A DNA stretch of 64,000 nucleotides from Mycobacterium marinum (GTDB taxonomy: Bacteria; Actinomycetota; Actinomycetes; Mycobacteriales; Mycobacteriaceae). The stretch covers positions 372,001 to 436,000 of the forward strand of contig NZ_CP024190.1 in NCBI RefSeq assembly GCF_003391395.1, given 5' to 3'. Position 1 is the stretch's first letter. The number at the start of each line of letters is the position of its first letter. The notes below the pieces were generated by a model. That model did not search any database and had not been told where the DNA came from. It saw only the letters and a list, made by a program, of their open reading frames with translations. Made by a program: the position numbers and the translations under genes. Shown one piece after another: positions 26,127 through 33,489 of the stretch.

Positions 26127-26313
26127 CACCTCGACCGGTACCGAAGGCCGGGTGAACGGCGCACCATCAAGCCTTGAGTTGATGCTTCGCGATCAGCTCC
26201 CCGTGGACAGCGCAAATCGGTGTTTCGGCTGGCACACGTTAAGGTAGCCAAGCGCGCAGCCGAGCAAAACGGCAGATGAATCGCGCCGGAGAGTTAGAGG
26301 AAGTAGACGCGCC

Positions 26314-27402
26314 ATGACAGATCCGCAGACGACGGTGGGCGTGGTGGCCGAGTCCACGCCCGACGAGCGCCGCGTCGCGCTGGTACCCAAGGCGGTCGGC
26401 TCGCTGGTGAACAGCGGGGTGGCCGTGGTGGTGGAATCCGGCGCCGGTGAGCGAGCGCTGCTGCCCGACGATCTCTACACCGAAGCCGGCGCCACCATCG
26501 GCGATGCGTGGGCCGCCGACGTAGTCGTCAAGGTCGCACCGCCGAGCGCCGACGAGGTCGGCAAGCTGCGCAACGGGCAGACCCTGATCGGCTTTCTGGC
26601 CCCCCGCAATGCCGACAACTCGATCGGTGCGTTGAAGCAAGCCGGTGTCCAGGCCTTTGCGCTGGAAGCTATCCCGCGTATCTCGCGTGCCCAGGTGATG
26701 GACGCGTTGTCATCGCAGGCCAACGTGGCCGGCTACAAGGCCGTGCTGCTGGCGGCTTCGGAATCGACCCGGTTCTTCCCGATGCTGACCACCGCGGCGG
26801 GCACGGTGAAGCCGGCCACCGTCCTGGTGCTCGGCGTCGGGGTGGCCGGCCTGCAGGCGCTGGCCACGGCCAAGCGGCTGGGCGCCCGGACCACCGGGTA
26901 CGACGTGCGTCCCGAGGTGGCAGACCAGGTGCGCTCGGTGGGTGCGCAGTGGCTCAACATCGGTATCGATGCCGCCGGTGAGGGCGGGTACGCCCGCGAA
27001 CTCACCGACGAGGAACGTGCCCAGCAGCAGAAGGCGCTGGAGGCGGCGATCAGCGGTTTCGACGTGGTGATCACCACGGCGCTGGTTCCCGGCCGCCCCG
27101 CGCCGCGGTTGGTGACCGCCGCCGCCGTCGAGGCGATGAAGCCCGGCAGCGTGGTGGTGGACCTGGCCGGCGAGACCGGAGGCAACTGCGAACTCACCGA
27201 ACCCGGGCGGGTCGTGGTCAAGCACGATGTCACGATCGCCTCGCCGCTCAATCTGCCGGCGACGATGCCCGAGCACGCCAGTGAGCTCTACAGCAAGAAC
27301 ATCACCGCGCTGCTGGATCTGTTGCTCACCGACGGCAAACTGGCCCCGGACTTCGACGACGAAGTCATCGCGGACTCCTGCGTGACCCGCGGCGACGACT
27401 GA
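26314..27402 (+). CDS. pntAa: NAD(P) transhydrogenase subunit alpha part 1 (domain I)
   Basis: Cytosolic NAD(H)-binding domain I of the proton-translocating transhydrogenase, which drives NADPH formation from NADH with the proton gradient. 362 residues. N-terminal alanine-dehydrogenase-like half (ESTPDERRVALVPKAVG) and a Rossmann half with VLVLGVGVAGLQALATAK. The start follows the site AGAGGAAG. The split alpha subunit (PntAa/PntAb) is typical of mycobacteria. 15 bases separate it from pntAb. Confidence 0.95.
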   Translation: MTDPQTTVGVVAESTPDERRVALVPKAVGSLVNSGVAVVVESGAGERALLPDDLYTEAGATIGDAWAADVVVKVAPPSADEVGKLRNGQTLIGFLAPRNADNSIGALKQAGVQAFALEAIPRISRAQVMDALSSQANVAGYKAVLLAASESTRFFPMLTTAAGTVKPATVLVLGVGVAGLQALATAKRLGARTTGYDVRPEVADQVRSVGAQWLNIGIDAAGEGGYARELTDEERAQQQKALEAAISGFDVVITTALVPGRPAPRLVTAAAVEAMKPGSVVVDLAGETGGNCELTEPGRVVVKHDVTIASPLNLPATMPEHASELYSKNITALLDLLLTDGKLAPDFDDEVIADSCVTRGDD

Positions 27403-27417
27403 GAGGACTGCTCAACG

Positions 27418-27756
27418 ATGTACGACGAGCTATTGGCCAACCTGGCGATCCTGGTGCTATCCGGGTTCGTCGGGTTCGCGGTCATCTCCAAGGTGCCCAA
27501 CACCTTGCACACCCCGCTGATGTCGGGGACCAACGCCATCCACGGCATCGTCGTGCTCGGCGCGCTGGTGGTGTTCGGCGAGGTCGAGCATCCGTCGCTG
27601 GCGGTACAGATCATCCTGTTCGTCGCCGTGGTGTTCGGCACGCTCAACGTCATTGGCGGCTTCATCGTCACCGACCGCATGCTGGGCATGTTCAAGGGCA
27701 AGAAGAAAGTCGCGGCCGTCAAGGCCGAAAAGGCAGAAGGGTCCGCCGCCAAATGA
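27418..27756 (+). CDS. pntAb: NAD(P) transhydrogenase subunit alpha part 2 (membrane)
   Basis: A 112-residue inner-membrane part of domain II with about three hydrophobic segments (LAILVLSGFVGFAVIS, IHGIVVLGALVVFG, IILFVAVVFGTLNVIGGFIV) and a lysine-rich C-terminal tail (KGKKKVAAVKAEKAE) that should lie in the cytoplasm. Together with the membrane half of PntB it forms the proton channel. The 3' end overlaps pntB by four bases (ATGA). Confidence 0.95.
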   Translation: MYDELLANLAILVLSGFVGFAVISKVPNTLHTPLMSGTNAIHGIVVLGALVVFGEVEHPSLAVQIILFVAVVFGTLNVIGGFIVTDRMLGMFKGKKKVAAVKAEKAEGSAAK

Positions 27757-29177
27757 ACTACTTGGTGATCGGCCTCTATATCCTGGCGTTCTCGCTGTTC
27801 ATCTACGGCTTGATGGGCCTGACCGGGCCGAAGACCGCGGTGCGCGGCAACCTGATCGCCGCGGTGGGCATGGCTATTGCGGTGGCCGCCACGCTGGTCA
27901 AGATCAGGCACACCGATCAGTGGGTGCTGATCATCGCGGGCCTGGTCGTGGGTGTCGCACTGGGTGTGCCGCCGGCCCGGTTGACCAAGATGACCGCGAT
28001 GCCGCAGCTGGTCGCGTTCTTCAACGGCGTCGGCGGCGGCACCGTCGCGCTGATCGCGCTGTCGGAGTTCATCGAGACCAAGGGATTCTCGGCGTTCCAG
28101 CACGGCGAGTCGCCGACCGTGCACATCGTGGTGGCCTCGTTGTTTGCGGCGATCATCGGGTCGATCTCGTTCTGGGGCTCGATCATCGCGTTCGGCAAGC
28201 TGCAGGAGCTCATCTCCGGCGCGCCGATCGGCTTCGGTAAGGCCCAGCAGCCGGTCAACCTGCTGCTGCTGGTCGGGGCCGTGGTGGCCGCGGTGGTGAT
28301 CGGTCTGGATGCGCATCCGGGCAGTGGCGGGGTGTCGCTGTGGTGGATGATCGGCCTGCTGGCCGCCGCCGGCGTGCTGGGTCTGATGGTGGTGCTGCCG
28401 ATCGGCGGTGCCGACATGCCGGTGGTCATCTCGCTACTCAACGCCATGACCGGGCTGTCCGCCGCGGCGGCGGGTCTGGCGCTGAACAACACCGCGATGA
28501 TCGTCGCCGGCATGATCGTGGGCGCCTCGGGTTCGATCCTGACCAACCTGATGGCCAAGGCGATGAACCGCTCCATCCCCGCGATCGTCGCGGGTGGCTT
28601 CGGTGGCGGGGGCGTGTCCCCCAGTGCTGACGGCGGCGGTGACAAGCACGTCAAGGCCACCTCGGCCGCCGATGCGGCGATTCAGATGGCCTACGCCAAC
28701 CAGGTGATCGTGGTGCCCGGCTACGGTCTGGCCGTCGCGCAGGCGCAGCACGCGGTCAAGGACATGGCCTCGCTGCTCGAGGACAAGGGTGTGGCGGTGA
28801 AGTACGCCATCCACCCGGTCGCCGGCCGGATGCCCGGGCACATGAACGTGCTGCTGGCCGAGGCCGAGGTCGACTACGACGCCATGAAGGACATGGACGA
28901 CATCAACGACGAGTTCGCCCGCACCGATGTGGCGATCGTCATCGGCGCCAACGACGTGACCAACCCGGCGGCGCGCAACGACGCGTCCAGCCCGATTTAC
29001 GGGATGCCGATTCTCAACGTCGACAAGGCCAAGTCAGTGATCGTGCTGAAGCGTTCGATGAACTCCGGGTTCGCCGGGATCGACAACCCGCTGTTTTACG
29101 GCGAGGGAACCACGATGCTGTTCGGTGACGCAAAGAAGTCGGTCACGGAGGTCGCCGAAGAACTCAAGGCGCTGTAG
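27753..29177 (+). CDS. pntB: NAD(P) transhydrogenase subunit beta
   Basis: A 474-residue subunit combining the membrane part of domain II (roughly residues 1-265, about nine hydrophobic segments) with NADP(H)-binding domain III. The domain III motif VPGYGLAVAQAQHAV is clear, as are IHPVAGRMPGHMNVLLAEA and VIGANDVTNPAA. Couples hydride transfer from NADH to NADP+ with inward proton movement, providing NADPH for lipid biosynthesis and redox defence. Last gene of the pnt operon; a hairpin follows at 29188-29212. Confidence 0.96.
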   Translation: MNYLVIGLYILAFSLFIYGLMGLTGPKTAVRGNLIAAVGMAIAVAATLVKIRHTDQWVLIIAGLVVGVALGVPPARLTKMTAMPQLVAFFNGVGGGTVALIALSEFIETKGFSAFQHGESPTVHIVVASLFAAIIGSISFWGSIIAFGKLQELISGAPIGFGKAQQPVNLLLLVGAVVAAVVIGLDAHPGSGGVSLWWMIGLLAAAGVLGLMVVLPIGGADMPVVISLLNAMTGLSAAAAGLALNNTAMIVAGMIVGASGSILTNLMAKAMNRSIPAIVAGGFGGGGVSPSADGGGDKHVKATSAADAAIQMAYANQVIVVPGYGLAVAQAQHAVKDMASLLEDKGVAVKYAIHPVAGRMPGHMNVLLAEAEVDYDAMKDMDDINDEFARTDVAIVIGANDVTNPAARNDASSPIYGMPILNVDKAKSVIVLKRSMNSGFAGIDNPLFYGEGTTMLFGDAKKSVTEVAEELKAL

Positions 29178-29187
29178 CGCGCCTCGA

Positions 29188-29212
29188 GAGCCGGGCTCGG
29201 CGGGCCCGGCTC
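29188..29212. terminator. Perfect 9-bp-stem hairpin after pntB
   Basis: GAGCCGGGC (29188-29196), a 7-base loop, and GCCCGGCTC (29204-29212). It lies 10 bases after the pntB stop and 8 bases before the stop of the convergent micro-gene at 29220, so it can terminate both. No T-tract follows. Confidence 0.65.
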
Positions 29213-29219
29213 GGGCCGC

Positions 29220-29345
29220 CTAGACGGGCGGGTAGGCCGGTGGCGGGTAGCCGTTGCCGTCGGTTACCCCGCGCAAGCCCCACGTCAGGTAGTTGAAGAA
29301 GAACTCGATCTCGTCGCTAGCGTCGTAGTCAGGACTCGGATCCAT
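29220..29345 (-). CDS. 41-residue conserved small protein, Rv0157A-type
   Basis: Small acidic protein, N-terminus MDPSPDYDASDEIEFFFNYL, then a short middle segment and a proline/tyrosine-rich C-terminus PPPAYPPV. A good ribosome site (AGAGGTGGAG) sits directly upstream of ATG 29345, which supports translation. It corresponds in position and size class to the small gene annotated between pntB and Rv0158 in M. tuberculosis. No domain or signal peptide is recognised. It is convergent to pntB and divergent from the TetR gene at 29513. Function unknown. Confidence 0.65.
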   Translation of the reverse strand: MDPSPDYDASDEIEFFFNYLTWGLRGVTDGNGYPPPAYPPV

Positions 29346-29437
29346 TACTCCACCTCTCGACTCGCGACTTCGTCCGCTAGCGAGTCTAGCCCCAACCGCG
29401 CCGGTGCAACAGGCGGTGCAGCCGTTGCATAGACTGT

Positions 29438-29453
29438 CCAACCAGTTGATTGG
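29438..29453. promoter_or_regulatory. TetR-type operator candidate upstream of the Rv0158-type regulator
   Basis: CCAACCAGTTGATTGG is a 16-bp dyad with 12 of 16 positions symmetric, 60 bases upstream of the TetR start at 29513 and 93 bases from the divergent micro-gene. Its form resembles self-operators of TetR regulators of acyl metabolism. Confidence 0.5.
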
Positions 29454-29512
29454 TAAATGCCTGATTCTGTGGCCCGCCCGGCTCGGCCAGGCAGTGACGA
29501 TAGCGAGGGCAA

Positions 29513-30136
29513 ATGCCGTCCGAAACTGGACTTTCACGTCGTGAGGAGTTGCTGGCAGTAGCGACTAAGTTGTTTGCTGCCAGGGGCTATCACGGCACTC
29601 GGATGGACGACGTCGCCGACGTGATCGGGCTGAACAAGGCGACGGTTTACCACTATTACGCCAGCAAGTCGCTGATCCTGTTCGACATCTACCGCCAGGC
29701 CGCCGAAGGCACCCTGGGCGCGTTGCACGCAGAGCCGTCGTGGACGGCTCGCGAGGCGCTCTATCAATACACCGTCCGGTTGCTCACCGGAATCGCCGAC
29801 AACCCCGAGCGCGCCGCGGTGTACTTCCAGGAGCAGCCCTATATCGCCGAGTGGTTTACCCCCGAACAGGTTGCCGAGGTCCGCGAAAAGGAAGCCCAGG
29901 TTCACGAGCACGTGCATGGCCTGATCGACCGCGGGATCGCCAGCGGGGAGTTCTACGAGTGCGATTCGCACGTGGTGGCGCTGGGCTATATCGGGATGAC
30001 GCTGGGTAGTTACCGCTGGTTGCGGCCACACGGTCGGCGTACGGCCAGAGAGATCGCGGCCGAGTTCAGCACCGCTTTGCTGCGCGGGCTCATACGCGAT
30101 GAATCCATTCGCAACCAGTCGCCGCTGGGGTCCTGA
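29513..30136 (+). CDS. TetR family transcriptional regulator, Rv0158-type
   Basis: A 207-residue regulator. The helix-turn-helix MDDVADVIGLNKATVYHYY and ASKSLIL identify the TetR fold; the C-terminal part has the helical pattern of FadR/KstR-like ligand domains (PERAAVYFQEQPYI). A dyad at 29438-29453 is a probable autoregulatory operator. The convergent PE-PPE gene ends 13 bases after its stop. Ligand unknown; acyl-CoA is a reasonable guess from family and neighbourhood. Confidence 0.9.
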   Translation: MPSETGLSRREELLAVATKLFAARGYHGTRMDDVADVIGLNKATVYHYYASKSLILFDIYRQAAEGTLGALHAEPSWTAREALYQYTVRLLTGIADNPERAAVYFQEQPYIAEWFTPEQVAEVREKEAQVHEHVHGLIDRGIASGEFYECDSHVVALGYIGMTLGSYRWLRPHGRRTAREIAAEFSTALLRGLIRDESIRNQSPLGS

Positions 30137-30149
30137 AACCGGCAGGTTC

Positions 30150-31631
30150 CTAGCCGGGGTTGATCGCCGGAAGCCTTTGCAGCACCGGCCCGATGGCATT
30201 GGTGACCAACGAAATGTCGGTGACGCCCGGTTGGCCCAGGAAGAAATTCAGATCCGTGTCCAGGGACGGCAGATACGGATAGGCATTCGGTAGCGCCGAT
30301 GCCGGCAGCAGGCCAAGATCCACCGCCAAGGCGGTGGATCCGTGCACGGCCCCGATGACCAGATCGGTGCCGATCACAAAGGGGTTGGGTATCGGGAACA
30401 GCGTGGCCGGGGTGGGGACGTTCGCGTAATCCTGGCCGGATCCCCAATCCGAATAGCCCAGGTCCACCAGCACCCGCAGGTCGGGCTGGATGAAGTCGGC
30501 TATCGGGTTGCCGATGAAGGGGATGGCGCGAACCGGTTCGAGCAGCGGCAGGTTCTTCGTCATGAACATGTAGTAGGTGGTGTTGCCGGTGTAGTCGGGT
30601 GAGGTTGGCAGCTGGACGGCGTTACTGACGTCGAGATTCGGATACAGCTCGTGTTGGCCGAGGCTCATCAAGGTGTTGAGGTCGGACAGGATGTTGAGCG
30701 GGTATCGAGGGAAATCACTGGTGGGGTCGTATTGGGTGGCGTAGATGGTGGTCGGGTAAGGGGTGTCCGGCGGGGTCGGCGAGGTAAACGTCAAGTCCAC
30801 GAAGGGGATATGCATTCCGGGGAAGCGGGTGAAGATCCCTCCGTTGGGGGTGGCTGGATTGCCGGCCAGCACGAAGGACAGGTCACTGGGGTCCGGTCGC
30901 ATGCCGACGGGCAGGGCCATCAGGCGCTGCATTTCCTGGGTGGCCACCACCGCGCTTTGTGAGAATCCGAAATTGATGACGTGCTGGCCCCCGTTGATCT
31001 GCACGCTGAGTGCGTTGTTCAGATCGATGACGCCTTCGGCGACCGACTGATTGAGCGTCAGGCCCGAGGTGAGCGGCCAGAACTGTGCGGGATAAGACAG
31101 GCCCACCGAGGTCGCGCCGGGGAAGAAGGGCTGGATGAATGCGTTGTTGATGGTCGTCACGTACAAGGGGAACGGTTGCGGGTCGAAGGTTCCGCCCATG
31201 ATCAACGCGAATTCGGGGGTCAGCGACGGCTCGTTTGGTTGTGGATTCGGTCCGGTGGCGATGTTGGAGCCGATATAGGTGTAAGCCGGGTCCCACAGCT
31301 GTATGAACGGCTCGCTGAATTCGCCCACCGCGTTCGTCAGTGCCTCGGCGTTGTCGACCTCCGCCTGGGCGTATATGCCCCCGGCATTGGCCAGCAGTTC
31401 GGTGAATTCGTCGTGAAACGCACTGGCCTGGGTCAGGACCGCCTGGGCCGACAGCCCGTAGCCGCCGAATAACTTCGAGACGACGGTGGACACTTCGTCG
31501 GCAGCCGCCGCCAAAAGGTTGGTCGTCGGGCCGGCGGCGGCCGAGCTGGCGTCGGTGAGCGCCGATCCGATGCCGCCGATGTCCGCGGCCGCCGTGCTCA
31601 AGAATTCAGGGATGGTTCGCACATACGACAT
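30150..31631 (-). CDS. PE protein with PE-PPE serine hydrolase domain (copy 5)
   Basis: A 493-residue protein from ATG 31631 (earlier in-frame start rejected: PE domain begins MSYVRTIPEF). PE dipeptide present, YAQAE as export motif. The elbow is GFSQS instead of GYSQS, nucleophile S224. Unlike copies 1-4 it lacks the long hydrophobic tail and ends shortly after FFLGQPGVTDISLV, a C-terminus shared with copies 6 and 7, which therefore form a second subgroup (Rv0159c/Rv0160c type). Its 5' leader shares 19 identical bases with copy 7. Confidence 0.9.
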   Translation of the reverse strand: MSYVRTIPEFLSTAAADIGGIGSALTDASSAAAGPTTNLLAAAADEVSTVVSKLFGGYGLSAQAVLTQASAFHDEFTELLANAGGIYAQAEVDNAEALTNAVGEFSEPFIQLWDPAYTYIGSNIATGPNPQPNEPSLTPEFALIMGGTFDPQPFPLYVTTINNAFIQPFFPGATSVGLSYPAQFWPLTSGLTLNQSVAEGVIDLNNALSVQINGGQHVINFGFSQSAVVATQEMQRLMALPVGMRPDPSDLSFVLAGNPATPNGGIFTRFPGMHIPFVDLTFTSPTPPDTPYPTTIYATQYDPTSDFPRYPLNILSDLNTLMSLGQHELYPNLDVSNAVQLPTSPDYTGNTTYYMFMTKNLPLLEPVRAIPFIGNPIADFIQPDLRVLVDLGYSDWGSGQDYANVPTPATLFPIPNPFVIGTDLVIGAVHGSTALAVDLGLLPASALPNAYPYLPSLDTDLNFFLGQPGVTDISLVTNAIGPVLQRLPAINPG

Positions 31632-31638
31632 ATCGCCG

Positions 31639-31657
31639 CCTTCCCCGCAATCCGGGC
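31639..31657 (-). repeat. 19-nt leader repeat, copy A
   Basis: CCTTCCCCGCAATCCGGGC on the + strand, containing the GGGGAAGG ribosome-site region of PE-PPE copy 5. Identical to 35009-35027 before PE-PPE copy 7; differing flanks bound the match. Confidence 0.7.
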
Positions 31658-31708
31658 GCTTCACCGTCGTTCAGAGACGACACTCAACCCGGTCATCACG
31701 CAACCTGA

Positions 31709-31736
31709 GTTCTAATGCGAGCGTAGAACGGTTCTA
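31709..31736. promoter_or_regulatory. Three GTTCTA/TAGAAC half-sites upstream of PE-PPE copy 5
   Basis: GTTCTA (31709-31714), TAGAAC (31724-31729) and GTTCTA (31731-31736); the last two form a perfect dyad with a single-base spacer. On the minus strand the dyad overlaps TACGCT, a possible -10, about 95 bases upstream of ATG 31631. Resembles, but does not match, the 2-base-spaced KstR site pattern. An AT-rich island (TTTAAAAAAGCTTTTA) lies 20 bases further upstream. Confidence 0.45.
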
Positions 31737-31840
31737 GTCGACAGTTGGGGCGATTTAAAAAAGCTTTTACGCCAATGGCACATTGCGCGCTTGTTGTCGG
31801 TGCGGCTGGAATGCGCGGCCGCCTCACACCGCGGAGGGAA

Positions 31841-33331
31841 TCAATCCCAGGACGGAATCCATCCCAGGTCGCGAGCCGCCGTTCCCAGGGCGCCGGTCAG
31901 CAGCGATAGTCCGGTCACGCTCGGCTGGCCCAGATAAACGTTCAGCCCGGGCGACAACGACGCCACGTAGGGGTAGGTGTCGGGCAGGTAGGACTGCGGC
32001 AACCATCCCTCATCCACCATGAATGCCTGCACCCCCTGCACGGCACCCTTGCCCAGGTAATAGCTCACCGCGAGCGGGTTGGGCAGCGAGAACAGTGAGG
32101 CGGGGGTGGGGATGTCCGCATAGTTCTGTCCCGGTCCGTAATCGCTGTAGCCCAAGTCCACGATCACCCGCAGCGAGGGCTGGATCAGATCGGCGATGGG
32201 TGTTCCCACGTACGGGATCTGACGAAGCGGGTCGGTAAGCGGTAGATGCTGGGCCAGGACCATGTAGTACTCGGTATTGCCGGTGTAGCCGGGCGAGGTC
32301 GGCAGCTGCACCGCGTTGGCAACGGTGGGCCCGGAGTCTATGGCGTTCGGGTCCGATGTCAGGCCCGCGTAGTAGTGCTCGTCATAAAGGAAGCCCATTA
32401 TCGCGTTCACGTCCGACACCACATTGAGCGGGTAGCGCGGGAAGTTGGCTATGCCGTCGTATTGGGCGGTGTAAATGGCGGTGGGATAGGGCGAATCCGG
32501 CGGGGTCGCGCCATTGAACAACACATCCACAATCGGGAGGTAAAGACCGTTGAAGCGTTCGAGGACGCCGCCGTCGGGGTTGTTCGGATTGCCGGTCAGC
32601 ACAAACGACAACTGGCTGGGACCGGGCGGATTCAGCTGGCTCATGAAAGCGCGTATTTGGTTGGTGGCAATCGTGGCGCTTTGCGAGTAGCCGAAGACGA
32701 CGGCGGTATTTGCCGGGTCGCTGAGTTGGGCACTGAGCGCATCTCGCAATATGGCCACACCCTGGGCGACGGATTGACCGAACGTCAGGCTGCCCAGATT
32801 GCTGGTAAATGGCCAGAGTTGCTCCGGCGTGAAGAGGACCTGTGTGCTGAACCCCGGGAAATGGGGATCGATGAAGAGATCTTGGACCGCCGTCACATAC
32901 GTCGCGTCGGGCCAGGGTATTGCGGTGCCGCCCATGACGAACGCGACGTGGGTGCCCGCGGCCAGTGGGGCCGTCTCCGAAGTCCCCGCGGCGGTGCCGA
33001 AGGCCCCGCCCAGCAACGTCTGGGCTTGCGTGTTGAGCGCACCAAGCGCGTTGGAAGCTTCGGTGATCGCGTAGCTATCCCCCGCGGTCGCCAGCAACCG
33101 GGTGAACTCCGTTTGGAAAGCGCCGGCTTGCGCGACGACGGACTGGTATTCCTGGCCGAACATGCCGAACAGTTTTGCGATGGCTCCCGAAACCTCGTCC
33201 GCGGCCGCGGCCGCCACACCGGTGGTCGGACCCGCAATGGCGGCGCTGGCCGCCTTGATCGCCGACCCGATCCCGTCTAGGTCGGTTGCCGCGGTCGTCA
33301 ACATCTCGGGCGCCGTGATCACATACGACAT
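31841..33331 (-). CDS. PE protein with PE-PPE serine hydrolase domain (copy 6)
   Basis: A 496-residue member from ATG 33331. PE domain MSYVITAPEM with intact PE, YAITE as YxxxE signal. The elbow GYSQS has nucleophile S216; the following block is YDGIANFPRYPLN. Ends with the short C-terminus typical of copies 5-7 (LNVYLGQPSVTGLSLL). 151 bases separate it from copy 7 on the same strand. Probable secreted esterase/lipase-like enzyme. Confidence 0.9.
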   Translation of the reverse strand: MSYVITAPEMLTTAATDLDGIGSAIKAASAAIAGPTTGVAAAAADEVSGAIAKLFGMFGQEYQSVVAQAGAFQTEFTRLLATAGDSYAITEASNALGALNTQAQTLLGGAFGTAAGTSETAPLAAGTHVAFVMGGTAIPWPDATYVTAVQDLFIDPHFPGFSTQVLFTPEQLWPFTSNLGSLTFGQSVAQGVAILRDALSAQLSDPANTAVVFGYSQSATIATNQIRAFMSQLNPPGPSQLSFVLTGNPNNPDGGVLERFNGLYLPIVDVLFNGATPPDSPYPTAIYTAQYDGIANFPRYPLNVVSDVNAIMGFLYDEHYYAGLTSDPNAIDSGPTVANAVQLPTSPGYTGNTEYYMVLAQHLPLTDPLRQIPYVGTPIADLIQPSLRVIVDLGYSDYGPGQNYADIPTPASLFSLPNPLAVSYYLGKGAVQGVQAFMVDEGWLPQSYLPDTYPYVASLSPGLNVYLGQPSVTGLSLLTGALGTAARDLGWIPSWD

Positions 33332-33464
33332 ATCCGCGCCCTTTCTAGACCGGGGCCGCTCGGCTGGGCCGGGACAAACCCGGAACCGGCGGAGCTGAGG
33401 TACGCAACCGACAGTAGAGCGAATCCGCGGGCCAGCGCGGCATTTTCCGCAAGCTATTGCTAGT

Positions 33465-33489
33465 GCCACTCATGGACGCCACTCATGGA
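33465..33489. repeat. 13-bp tandem duplication at the 3' end of PE-PPE copy 7
   Basis: GCCACTCATGGA occurs at 33465-33476 and again at 33478-33489, period 13. The stop of the minus-strand gene (33483-33485) lies in the second unit, so the duplication sits across the gene end. Confidence 0.6.

Noticed and set aside
31724..31736. TAGAACGGTTCTA as a KstR or LexA site
   Set aside because: The KstR pattern needs two bases between AAC and GTT and the LexA box four with TCGAAC arms; here there is one base. Kept only as an unassigned dyad.
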